Shown: piece after piece, positions 9,256 to 21,200 of the stretch
Layout: each line of letters begins with the position of its first letter
Numbering within the stretch: position 1 is the stretch's first letter
Source of the DNA: Trichostrongylus colubriformis
Taxonomy: Eukaryota; Nematoda; Chromadorea; Rhabditida; Trichostrongylidae
Length of the DNA stretch: 64,000 bases
Direction: 5' to 3'
Assembly: GCA_963978905.1 (NCBI GenBank)
Contig: OZ022257.1
Coordinates: forward strand, 31,697,274-31,761,273
Made by a program: the position numbers and the translations under genes
The notes under the pieces: model-generated
The model's database searches: none
Seen by the model: the letters and a program-made list of their open reading frames with translations, nothing else
Told to the model about the DNA's origin: nothing

Positions 9256-10113
9256 GGGTGGGAAGGGGGTTTTACTACTCGGGTTGTTTGACCGTTCCGC
9301 TATATCTTCCCTACTTCTGTTCTACTTAACACTTCAATTTTCTTTTCATATTCGGATCAAATCCTGCCACTACCTTGAAAGGGATCTGTCTTCAGTGGAC
9401 AGGGGCCATTGGTGGGTATGGTATCTCTTTTCAACCAAAGCGATGATAGGCGGAGCTTAGATTACAAGATTTACAAACTGCATATCACCCATATCGGGAC
9501 CTATCCTCGATGCAATGCGCGCGGAGCGCGCATGCGAAAGTCGCCTGCAGCAAGGAAACCGGCGAAGCCATCCTGCGAGGGTTCCGGCGTCAGCCGGCCA
9601 ATCCGACTGATGTCTCTGATATCTTGGAGAAGAAAATCTCTCGCTTCCACGGTACTGTAAACTGTTGAGCATAGCGTGCAGTTCACAGGTCTCCCTTGTC
9701 AGCAGATTCCGAACTTACTGGTTGCGAGGCCAAACATGAACTCCTTTCTTGGTGACTAGAGCTTCTCGATCACGATAGAAGCTGGCAGACTCGTAGCTGG
9801 TGAAATTAGATCGCTCGGATGTCCCTGGATTCATGGTGGGTGAATGGGAGAATTCGTAAAAAACAATGTTGTTGTGACGGTGGGTTTAGATAAAAGATAA
9901 AACGTACATAAGTGCGGTAACGGTTCTCATGAGCATCGTGTGTGACAAAACCTTGAAAGCAGACCAAGTCACGCCATGAGGCGGCGGCCGTGCCTTTTTG
10001 CGCCACTCCAGTTCACAAAATTACCAAATAAGGCACTTGGCGGTTTGGCGTGATTTGTGTTTTCGCGCGCATTCGTGCCGGATCATGATCCAGCTGAACA
10101 GTCCTGACATGTA
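9256..10113. other. Gene-free stretch between repeats
   Basis: No exon with paired splice sites, no recognisable domain and no clear repeat boundary was found on either strand. Short ORFs (for example 9457-9672 minus, 9806-10006 minus) have no protein-like signature. Confidence 0.4.
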
Positions 10114-10649
10114 TTAGGCAACCAAAAAAGTTTGTGCGGCTTTTTTTTTCAATTGATTATTTCTATGCAATGTATTAAAAAACTGATTGTGGTAGAAGGG
10201 TAGCATTGCATATGCTGCGAAGCTTGTTTTAAGCAGAATCACTCAGTGTGTCTCATAAGTTTAAGTAGTGCGTTTTAAACTTAAAATTTTCAAGTGAAGT
10301 ATCACTGTGTCAAATGAGATCAGGTGAATTTTTTTTTTCAAACCACTTCTGACCCGTTCGTTCCGCTATGGTACCTTCCCCAAGAGCAGCGCATATCTTA
10401 CGACAAGCTTCTGCATTTGGTGCCAAGTTTGAACTCGTGAAGTAAACAGGCGCGAATTATCTCATTCCACACAACCATACTCCACTTAAAAATTTTAAGC
10501 TAAAACGCATTACTCAAACTTATGAGACACATTGAATGATTCTGCATAAAACAAGCTTCAAAGCATCTGCAATGTTACCCTCCTACCACAATTATTTTTC
10601 ATTACATTGCATAGAAATAATCACCGCACGGACTTTTTCTGTTGCCTAA
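10114..10649. mobile_element. 536-bp foldback MITE with ~190-bp terminal inverted repeats
   Basis: The left end TTAGGCAACC... at 10114 is preceded by TA (10112-10113). The right end ...GTTGCCTAA at 10649 is followed by TA (10650-10651). The arms align over about 190 bp when one is reverse-complemented, sharing TATTTCTATGCAATGTA, GAAGCTTGTTTTA-GCAGAATCA and GTGTCTCATAAGTTT. The centre is unique and carries no ORF, so this is a non-autonomous Tc1/mariner-type element (TA target site). It touches the mariner on its right, the two sharing one TA. Confidence 0.85.
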
Positions 10650-10651
10650 TA

Positions 10652-11934
10652 TTAGGTTGTTGCAAAATAATTTCGAAAACGGACCGCATACTTCAAACTA
10701 CTATAGCTCAGCTTAAACACAAGTTTGGCAATCGAAGTAAAAACCATCAGAATCTACAAATTTTTGGCAACGAACAGGTAACAATTCCAAGCTTTCAATA
10801 TAAAAATTACTATCACGAGAATCAACGAACTCAAGGAAGGTACATTCAACATCGTCTAAATTAATGAATTGTTTCTGACGCAGATGAGAACTGAGGGATC
10901 GAAAAAAAGTGATAGTCTGTGGTGGAGAGGTCAGGAGAGTACGCTGCGAAAGGAAGAACTTTTATACCCAAGTAGGTCAATTTTCGCTGAGTGATTTGTG
11001 AGGTGTGTGGCCTTGCGTTGTCCTGCAACAGGATCGGCCCTCCTCTATCCACCCCCGCCGACCACAATTTTTGCAACTTCCTATACATTTGCTCCTGATT
11101 ACAACAGTGACACTCTGCTGTGACTGGCTGACCAGGTTGCGAGAATTTATAGTGGTTCACACCTATACAACACCACCACACAGTAATCATAACCTTTTTA
11201 GGGTGAAGGTCGCGTTTAAGAAAAGTTTTTTGAGGAGCATCCCTATCTATTTAGACTAATTCCCGTTTCCTGTTATCATAAGGAATCCGATTTCCGCCAA
11301 CAGTTATAATACTGTTTAAAAATGGCTCATTTTTGTAGCGAACTAAGAGGTTAGAGCAGGTGTCGAAACGTGCGAGGCACTGCTCATCGGTCAGGCCATG
11401 AGGCACCCACTTCGACATCGTCTTCACCTTGCCGATTTCTAGCAAGTGTCTAGCCACTGTAGAGTAATGTACGCCAGGGTCTTCTGCTGACGTTCGAATA
11501 TTCGTTTCCGGATTTGCTTTGACGGCTCTCCTTAAATCTTCATCATCAAGCGACGACCTGCGGCCGCGACCCGAGTTCTCTTCGAGATCAAAATCACCAG
11601 AAGCAAATTTTTAGACCAGAGCTCCACTGTCCGTTCGCAAGGGCTATTCCTCCCGAAAACAGTGCTGAGATTACGGGCTACTTCCGCTGCGGAGTGTCCC
11701 AATTTAAATTCGTAAAGCATGATGACTCGATAGTCGCGTCGGTTAATGATTATACGCAGCCCTGAAATTGGCCGGCTGGAACAATTGGAGCGACAATCAT
11801 AGAAGCTTTTGAAAGAGCAGAGAAAAACCTACCAAATGGAATGCCTGGCGTTCTTTGAAATGGAGTAGTTCAGAATAAAAAACCTACTTAATTATACATA
11901 CCTTAAAATCGAAATTAATTTTGCAACAACCTAA
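10652..11934 (-). mobile_element. Mariner element with intact ends
   Basis: Terminal inverted repeats TTAGGTTGTTGCAAAATAATT (10652) and its reverse complement AATTTTGCAACAACCTAA (ending 11934) are flanked by TA on both sides. The length of about 1.28 kb is typical of mariner. The transposase reads right to left and is broken. The TTAGGTTG-type terminus and a D34D-type catalytic region place it in the mariner clade. The abutting MITE shares the TA at 10650-10651. Confidence 0.9.
10861..11720 (-). pseudogene. Broken mariner transposase
   Basis: Three frames carry consecutive parts. 11720-11532 is an N-terminal helix-turn-helix-like piece (ELGHSAAEVARNL-like, VFGRNSPCERTV). 11457-11251 is a middle piece (GLTDEQCLARFDTCSNLL). 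11190-10861 is the catalytic C-terminal piece with LLQDNARPHTS and YSPDLSTTDYHFF, the second and third aspartates of mariner. Frame changes between the pieces and missing joins mean no full transposase can be made. An active copy would need to be elsewhere in the genome. Confidence 0.85.
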
Positions 11935-12242
11935 TATCTCAAACATGAGACTTGGAGATGATACGGAGGAATACAAAAGTGAATTGAACAGTAGTGGTCA
12001 AAAGTCATCTAACAATTTACTCCACAAGAAATGCATCAAACAAAGAATACCGGACTTTGAACAACAGGCACAGCGTTTTCCCCAGATCCCTCGCCCATCC
12101 AGTATACAGAGAACAGGAGGTGCAATAGGTTCGAAAACCACTTCCAGAACAATCACAATGCACATAGAAATGGTGATATAATCAATTTGTTACCCGTATT
12201 AGACAAACTGAATAGAAAGCACACTCATTATGTGAAGCACAC

Positions 12243-15200
12243 TCATTCATTGCGCATTCTGGTCAATCCCGACTTGAATGCATTCAGATCTCGCCGATCC
12301 AATGCAGGCAGCAGCTCTCGTGGAGCGCCTTGCATCCTTATTGTCGCTGAGCGTAAGGTCGGCCAAATAGACGAGCTTTCTTTTCCGCCTTTTTGTAATT
12401 CTAATGCTGATACGAAGTGTTCCACGGCTTCCCTAAATGTAGTATTTGATGTCCGAAAAGTTCATGACATATAGATCTCGATTCTCCCGTCACATTCAGA
12501 CATTATGTATCTTCATTATTTTGCCTAGTAAAGCGTGCCATCAAGCTGAGTTTGTTTCACCATTGAACTCCGAAATCTTGCTCACCAGTTGACTGTATAG
12601 TACATTGAGCTTATTGTCCGCTTTTTAAGCCACTGAAGTTGTTCTTAAAGTGTTACATTAACTTATTGAAGTTTGATAACTCAAATATGATACAAAATTA
12701 TCTGAGAACCCTACGTCGCTCGCGAAATCTTGTTCCGTTAATCTATTCGGTGTTTGGTACTCCTTTTGTAATACTTGTGGCACGAGATTTTTAGGTGGAA
12801 CGTTTGTTATAGCCAACAACGATTTCCACTTTCCCGTCGTTGTCAAAGGTCCAAACACACCTCAGGGCTTGGAGGGTGCACAATCTCGCCAAACGCATCA
12901 TTCCCTCTAGCATTTCTGATATCGTGTCAGAAGCACCGGCAAAAATCCCAGAACGTGGTGAATGAGGCTCATACCGACTTTCGCCATTTGAGTTAGCTAC
13001 GTTTGATAACTACATCGGTAGCGAGTGGGTAATACATCCTGTACTCTTCGAGTGAAGCATAAATGGTGTCATGCTATTGATGCATTCCCATTGTTAACCC
13101 TAAGTTTGTGGCTGAAATCCAGATCATTTCCTACGCTTTTCTGAGGAAATTCCCTGCCTTATAGGCCAATGTCGTGCACATAATATCAAAACCAGGGGCA
13201 TTGCCATTCAGTTCGGTGTTTCACTAACGGTGTCAACACAGTTCAGCGCTGTTTACCAGTTCAACGTTCATCAAATCGCTTGAAAAGGCTCTCCCTGCCC
13301 TTTCCTCCTTCCCCCAATGTATGTTGAATTATGTGTCCGGCATTCGATCTGATAGATAACTTCAGCTAAGACGCTATTCCCAGCTTTGGCATCGCTACGT
13401 AGAATTCAGGGTGAACTACACTCCAGCGGGGGGAATTCAAGGTGATGGCCTACATTTAAACTTCTGTGGTGTCTGCGAGTGCTTCTGACACGATGTCAGA
13501 AATACTAAATGAAGTGAGGCATTGGATGGAATAATGTGCACTTCTCAAGCCCTGAGTCATGTATAGGCCTTTGACAACGATGGGAAGGCCGAAACGCTGG
13601 CCATAATAAACGTTCCACCTGAACGCCTTGTGAGAAGCATTACAAACAAGAAGTGCCAATAATGCCGACGCGCTATATGAGAGAATTTGCACCCTTTGAT
13701 GTTTCTTGTGAAAACTAGCGAAAAAATTCCATTTAAGGATTCCTCCAGGAAACTCGATAAACGAGTGCAAAACGCGTACCAGCCGCATATGTCTTGATAG
13801 CAACTTCAGCTCGTACAAGAGTAAACTGTTAATGTCAATGGGAGGGAGCAGTTTTGGCCCACGGTTACCCCTTGCAGCTCGTTCAGCTGCCACGATCGCA
13901 CAAACGACGTTCAACATAATCATGAATGAAATCAAATTCGTCGTACGGCACATCATTTGATAGGGGCATCGGCCTCCTCTGCGCGTCGCCTCCTGCGCGG
14001 AGCCTTTAGGCGATATATTTATAATGAGAATACATGTTGCCTGGATCAAACAAGGAGAGCTATATACCGTGATGAAACAGCAGAGAAGCGTTCGCGTATC
14101 AACTGTTCGCCGCTCCCCTATGTAAAACTTTGCCCACCTGTGGCTATTTAGGTGCAGGCAGCTGATGCCGAGGTTGTATCGAGCCCTCACGTACAAAGGA
14201 TACCGCTTGAGTGCTTCTCTGTAGGCCGCTACTGCTTCTGGAGTACGATCTCCGTTAGCCAGTGTGGCGCCAAGGCGATTCCATAATCTTGCGTCCTGAA
14301 AAAGCTACACCAAGATTGCACAAGAGCAATGATTTACCGGAAATTGAGCAAACCAACTTTCTTTCATACAACACATAAACGAAAAAACTAACATCTGGCC
14401 TACTAGCTATGGCAAGTTTTATGCATTCCACTGCCCGTTCATAATTCCTGCTCAAATTGTACAGTACTCCAAGTGCATTCTGCAGATCCGCGTCTGCCGT
14501 CCCTGCTTGTTGTCGCGCTGCCATCAGGAAACGTTCTTCCACCTGAACTAGTCATCAGAGGAATATGTGCTCCAGGGAACACATAAAAGCAGCATTAATC
14601 ATTGCATTTGGTAACAGTACTACCAAAACGTGAAATTCGAAATTTTCGGACATTTGATCACAACGTCAACCTTTCAATTTTAGTTGAGAATATGCGAAAA
14701 ACAACGTGCCTGTTTGAAAGTGTCATGGTCAAGGAACGAGCTGTAGCCGGCATGAGCTTTGTGAACCGTCGTTGGATCACCTCCTTGATGTGCAACCAGC
14801 CATTTTTCCAGTTGATTCAACGCCTCATTATCAACTGATTCGTTGGCTAACGAAACTGACAAGGCCAGCAAAGCCTGAAAACCTCTCATAATTAGTATCT
14901 GCAGAACGAAAACGGAAAGCCATGAAGCGACACAAACCTCTTCATTGTTTGGTTGGATATTGAGACAATTGTTGAACGCTGTGATAGCCTTCGCGTCATG
15001 TTCATTTTCAGCGTGCGATAAACCGAGCCGGCACCAGGCCTAAATTACTTGTTATCTTCATGTTCACTTTTATTGATACTTCGATGTAGCATTCTCGATA
15101 GTAAATACCAAGCACGCAATGAATACTATCATGTGGTAAGAAAGCGAATATATCTGGCAAGAGTATAACAAAAGAAACAAAAATTGGATAGTGAATATTC

Positions 15201-18200
15201 ATAACGATTCTGAACAATATACATTTATCATAGCTTCCGATAGGACCTTCCCGAGTTCGAATGACGCCGCGAGATGTTCGGGTACGAGTGCATGGCAGGA
15301 CCCGGTCGTCGACGTCAAGTTTCGACAACATCAGTCGGAGGGCAGCCTTGAGGAACTCGAAACTTCGACGAGAGTTGCGTAGGCCTTTTTATCCAGATAT
15401 CTCCAAACGACGCAGTCCAGTGACTTGAGATCTGCCGAAGAGTTTTTCGTTTGAGAAGATCGTCCTCAGGTGCTCGTTGATTCACATCCTGTCATCCCAA
15501 GCGCCTTCTTGATCAAATATTGATGTCAATATATTGCTCAGAACCGTTATGAATATCTAGCCATCCAACTTTCGTTTCTTTTATTGCACTCTTGCCAGAG
15601 ATATTCGGTTTTTTGCCACGTAACAATATTATTTGCGCACCCTGTAAAGTGCTTTACTAGTGAGATCGGATGCTCACAATATTGTGTAGTTTATTTGCTC
15701 ACCTGTGAAAACAAAAATGCTGAATATGCCAATAAATTTTTTCAAGCTTTCAAAGGTAATGAAAACGAGGCTTTAGTGGTCGGCACTACAACCCAGAAAC
15801 AAAGGTTTTGCCACGGGTATTGCCAAATAGGTTTTGCCAAAGGTTTTTGAGAGTGTCTGTTGATGTAACTCAGACAACTTTGCCTTCACCAAGCAATCTG
15901 TTGTACCTTACTTTTCAGCAATCGATTGCGATCGATCGAACGCCAGCTTTCCTATGTGATAGCCATTGCTGTCACCAATCACACTGAAAATTCACTTGTG
16001 ATTCGCTTCCTCTCTTCTGAAGACTACAATCTCTGCTTGCGGATCGCCCCACCTACTCGGTGTCTAAAAACCTAAGTAATCGTAAACATCATAAACTGTA
16101 AGCTGAAGGCACCAGTAGGGGTTACGGAAACCTGAGATCTGAGATCACGTGTTCTCTGAAAACGAACCTTTCACAGTCTTGTTCCCGAAGGCTGGCAGGG
16201 CGTGGCCTACAGACTTGGGTGAGAGTGTGTGGCGGGGTGAGAGAGATCGATACACGTTCATCCAAGTCCGTAGGCCTCGCCCTGCCAGCCGTCAGGAAGT
16301 GGACTGTACTTCAGAAGGGATCATATGTGGCGAAAATCGCATTGAAGAAACACGGCTTGGGATCTTATGACGACCACGCAGCACAGCATGTCGTCCTGCG
16401 GTCCTGCGGCCGGGCGAGTCGCCGGGGAGGGGCGGAAAACGATCGCGCCCGGTTGATACAGCCTTTGGCCTGTCTGCACTGCAATTCGGCTAGTGACCCA
16501 AAGGGGAGCGAGAGAAAAGGGGATTTTTGTGTTTCTATTCCTCGGTTTTTTTTTGCAATTTCATGCCGTTCTTTCTCTACTCTCATAATGCTGAGCACCC
16601 TACTTTCGTAATCCCCCAATTTGCCAAATTTCCCCCTCCCGATGTATGAGGGAAGCTAAAACAGCTGAATGCAGCTCAACCGCAGCACTTCGACGTGGTG
16701 AAAGAAAAATATTCAGACTTGTCCTTTTCAGACCTTTAGGTCTTTCCATATGCAACCTCTCGAGACACGCTCCCTGTTTCTGAAGTTCAACAGTGGCGAA
16801 GAAGGTATTCTCAGTCCAAGCCAAAATTTCAAAATGGGCTACCCGCACTGCTTCGCTAGCAATGGTCAAATACTTTAAAATGAGAAAAAAGAAGAATATG
16901 AGCAACTGTTATTCATTAACTTTACCCGACTGTTCTTCCTACTCTAAAGCCCTTCTCGCATGCTACTGCAGGGGTGAAACAGAAGATTGGGCAAGATACA
17001 TTAAGTTTATGCAATCAAGTGACATGTTTATTTACAAGAAACACAGTGTGAGTGGTATACGAACCATTACACACTCATTCCAAAGCACCTTGTAAATGCC
17101 ACCAAGATCCCTTCTTACGTGGTCTGCATGCCGGAAATTACCAGGGGTGCGATAAATCGTTATTTTGCTGAAGATGGTAGGTGACTTGAACAGTGACAAC
17201 ACCTACATTAACATCTTCTGGATTTTTCTACACAGTTCCTTTAATCTTTCGAAATTCAGTTGAAGTGCACGATCTATCTACAGCAGTGAAACAATGCCAA
17301 GCGAACGAGGAAGCAGTGCGATCTAAAGATACAGAAGTTCAATCAGCTCCGGTGGCGAATCCGGAAAAATCAAAATGAGAGAAAAGAGGAATGTAACTGT
17401 TTTTCATTACCTTTACCCGACTGTTTTCTAAAGCGCCCTTCTCGCATACTACTGCAGGGGTGGAACAGAAGATTGTTTGAAGGCAGATTCAAATGCCTTC
17501 AAATGTACAATCACATTTGAAAGGAGGTTCTGCGCTAAGAGAAAGGCGTATGCTGGCTGTCACTGGGCGAGGGCGCTTTGGACCGGTTAGGATACACACA
17601 CCTGAGCACGCCTCATAAAGTGGTCAAGCCCGCTCAGCGCCCCTCGACCAATGGCCACCAAGTCTCTCCCGCCTCTTGGCGAGCCCCAAGTGAGTCCCCA
17701 ACTTGATGGCTAGGCTCAGCTTGTAAGTGCGTTGGTAAAATCCGGTCGCCAATGAGGAAACGCAACCCACCCACGCTTTCAGCGGGCCCATTGCGACCAG
17801 CCCACTTATGCAAATCCGTTCATTAATCGCGGATCTATTTATTACAATGAAGATAGGGGCAAGCCCAAGTGTATGAACTTCGGTGAAACGTGCAAGATAT
17901 TTTAGGTTATGTCTTACCACCTGTAGCTATGAACTATGTTTCACCAAAAAGGTGAATAACTGGATTCAGAGGTTTCAGGGGAGAGAACACTTTCTTACGA
18001 CAATCAACAAACAGCCTAACCTTTAAGAAGAAAGATGGCGCATAGCATAAGGATCTATAACTCATAGACGCCTGCAACCCAATGTCGCTTCCCAATCCCA
18101 TTTTCCTTTCAGTAATCTTATTAGAAGGGTGACAGCGGTGTCAGAAAAGACAGAAAAATTGCCAGAAAAAAGATGTGAAGAAAGCGAATTATAGTTTCTT

Positions 18201-21200
18201 GGGCAACTATGAAAGTATTTACCATCAGTTCGATATCCCTTTGTGCAACAACAATTTAGTGGTCTTTCTGTCACGATATTAATTTCAAACTGGCCGAAGT
18301 TTAGACAAACCCTCGCAGTAAGGTGAAAAAAAATTATGAAGAGTAACGTCTACTAACTTCAGCATCGTTGGGATTCTTCTGAACGGCCGCTTCGTAGGCA
18401 AGCATCGCGTTTCCTAGATCTCCTTCTTGCATTAATCGATCGCCTTCTACCATAGGTTGATCGGAAGAGAGAAACGGGTTGTTCGCCTGAAACAATACCT
18501 TTTTAGAAGTTGTCCATTCGCTTCAATATTTAATGAAGAAGTAGCAAGACGAGAAGATGGTTCGGGACAAGCAGCTCGAAAATTGTTTCCAATCAGTACC
18601 GTACTTACAAATGTGGGGATGAATGTTTGAAAATCGGGGGAAGAACTGCTGAGCCACTTTACAAAGCAAAATGTTGCAAAATTGTGATAATAGTAGGCGT
18701 AACTGCATACTCCTGGTTCGCTAACTTTCCGAGCTGTACGATTATGCGACAATAACTGGACCCCAATTACTTTAGATTACATGGAACGGAAATCGATGAT
18801 CTGGCATTGTTAAAATATGATCGCTGTGAGCGCGCCTTTCTGGATGGAGCGGCATGCTACTGTTGTCGCGTTTAAATATTTTGAGTGAATGGAAAAACAG
18901 AAGAAATATTTTTATCAAAGTTTTCTCGAAGAAGCAAGTGTTCTACAGCTATAACTCTACTTAGGTTTTTGGATTGTTTCAGCGATGGATATGACGAACC
19001 TGACTGAAGCTTCACTTGGAGCAAGTACTCCGCCAGTGAGTCATTGCTATCAAAGTTTGACCAATCCCAATCCGCTTCAAATAGGCATTTGGTGAATTTA
19101 TTTCTCAAAAATATAATCTGCATACGAAACCCTATCGATCCACCTGATCTCATTTCGAAGTTCTATTTCCTCACGTGGCCAGAAGGGAAAGAACCTCTCT
19201 TGGTCCACTAAACTAGGGCAAAGATTGAGTGAGCAGATTGACACACATGCTTTGGTACTCCACTTTGTGAACTGCCCCTTCTACCCATTCACCTTACTGT
19301 GAAACTACTGAACTTAGTAACAACATAACGCCCACCTGGTGCTCGTATGTTTCTATGTGACTTATGTCCTCCTTCTGAACTTTACTCAGATTCTGTCGAA
19401 TTGATTCCCACTCGCTCTCCATACCGCTCCACCTTCCTTGCTGACCACCGGTGTACTCCTGGGCCCAGTTCTCCGCCATTTCACTTGACAGTGCATGTGT
19501 AACCTGTGCATTGGTAAACAAAACCTTTTCCGGAAGTTTAAGCTCATAAACATACCGGTGAAGATCGCAGTGATGTTTCTGCATTATCCAGGAACTCCGC
19601 CGACCACATAGCGCTATCGACTGAAGTGGAACTGCAACAAACTAGAGCTTTTTTAGAATACATGTCAAATCAATTAAGACGTTAAAGTACACAGAGGGTA
19701 TCGACTCCTGGCAGTGCAGTGCAGAAAGAAATATGATCGATTACCAGCTTTAATTCTCATTAGAAGCTCACCTTTGAGTCATTGCCTGGTAGGGAGAGGT
19801 GGTGTTGGTCGCGCCAGCCCAAGCATTTTCATAGGTCGGTCGAGCGGCTAGGTACTGCTGAGCTAATTGTGATGCTAACTGTAAGGTGAGGATGGAGATG
19901 TGTGTGGCTATGGAGTTCATCAAATGAAAGAATGTTTCACCTGTTGACCTGGTCGACTTGAGTATTCCGCCGACCAGTTGTTTGCGAGACTCGTTGATGA
20001 CATTGACTGCTTTGGAAGTTGGGTAGAAAGCGCCTAAATAGTAAGGTCATATTTTGCAGCCATACAATGCTTAATCGGGCCAGAAGAGCACAGTACACGG
20101 GGTTGTTGTTGTTCTCGCATTCCTTGACATCATCAACACCTTGACGACCACCAAAACATTCCATGCCATCAGAACATCTCCTTATCATGGAGTGTGTGCA
20201 GATATGACAGCAAATCGCTTCGCGGCGTTCCGATCGTGGCGCCATCACGACTTGCTGAATCGATTTGCCCTCGGGAGCCCGGCAGAGCATGGCTGCTTCA
20301 CTTCTGCACTCCACCCATGCACACTGCCTCCTCGAGCCATGCCACCCTGCCTCCTCCACCCGTGCCACACTGCCTCGCTTGAAGGCTGCCATGCCCTGCC
20401 ACTGGTACTCCACTCGCCGCGCCGCTCGCCGCAGGCGGCCACGCGATTCGCTGTCATATCTGCACACACCCCGGAATCGCTCGTAGCATGTCTGTTTCAA
20501 TCCTTCTGGTCATTCAAAACGCTTGACTGCCTGAGTCTTTAGCTCCGTACATTACCTGAAGCTGCCTTCACTACTAGAACTGTCATTGACTCCCATCGTA
20601 ATAGTTCATAAGCCTATGGATCTCCGTATGGTACAACAAGGCTGAGCTCTGAGCCCGTCCTTCTCCCATTTTACCGTGGATGGCATGGGTAAAGACCTTA
20701 GAGCGACCACTGAGGACTATTCTCCACGCTGACGATATTGCCGTGATATATCACTTTCGATTCCCGGTAAGTAATATGGTCGAGAAGGGTACGGTAATGC
20801 GAACTGTGAATGCACGAATTAGCGGCACGGCTGAAATGGAGGTAGTTCACAGGAATCTTCTGCGATCGACGTGCTTCAGAATTCTGAACTGCAAAGTGCA
20901 CCAATAAGAAGTGAGACCAGGAACACCTTATGTCGGCGAATCCCGACCGAGAAGAAGGAGTTACGAGAGGCAGCTACCCTCTAACGAAATGAAGATGCTG
21001 GCAGCGGTTTGACGCAGCTCGGCAGGATCAAGAGCAAGGACGCCAGAGTGGTCATACAGACGGCTCCCATCAAGCTGAGATTGAGGTGGCACTGACTGAG
21101 ATGGTACGGGCATGTGCCGAGGTGGTCAGTAGGCCACCCAATCTTACAGCCTATAGAGTTCGAGGAACCCAGCGAGCAATCTCGAGGTTTCCCAAACAAA

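Noticed and set aside
13456..14140. Continuation of the prx-5 ORF beyond RYNLGISCLHLNSHR
   Set aside because: A donor (CACAG|GTGGGC) lies at 14138 and the true C-terminus (EAVEHF... to RMRNE) is at 12432-12243 in phase; the read-through is intron.
18872..19153. ORF with EADWDWSNFDSNDSLAEYLL as an extra prx-5 exon
   Set aside because: Exon 6 (ending ETYEHQ) joins exon 7 (starting ANNPF) directly in phase, as in the family's NPF/NPL junction; no clean acceptor precedes this ORF.
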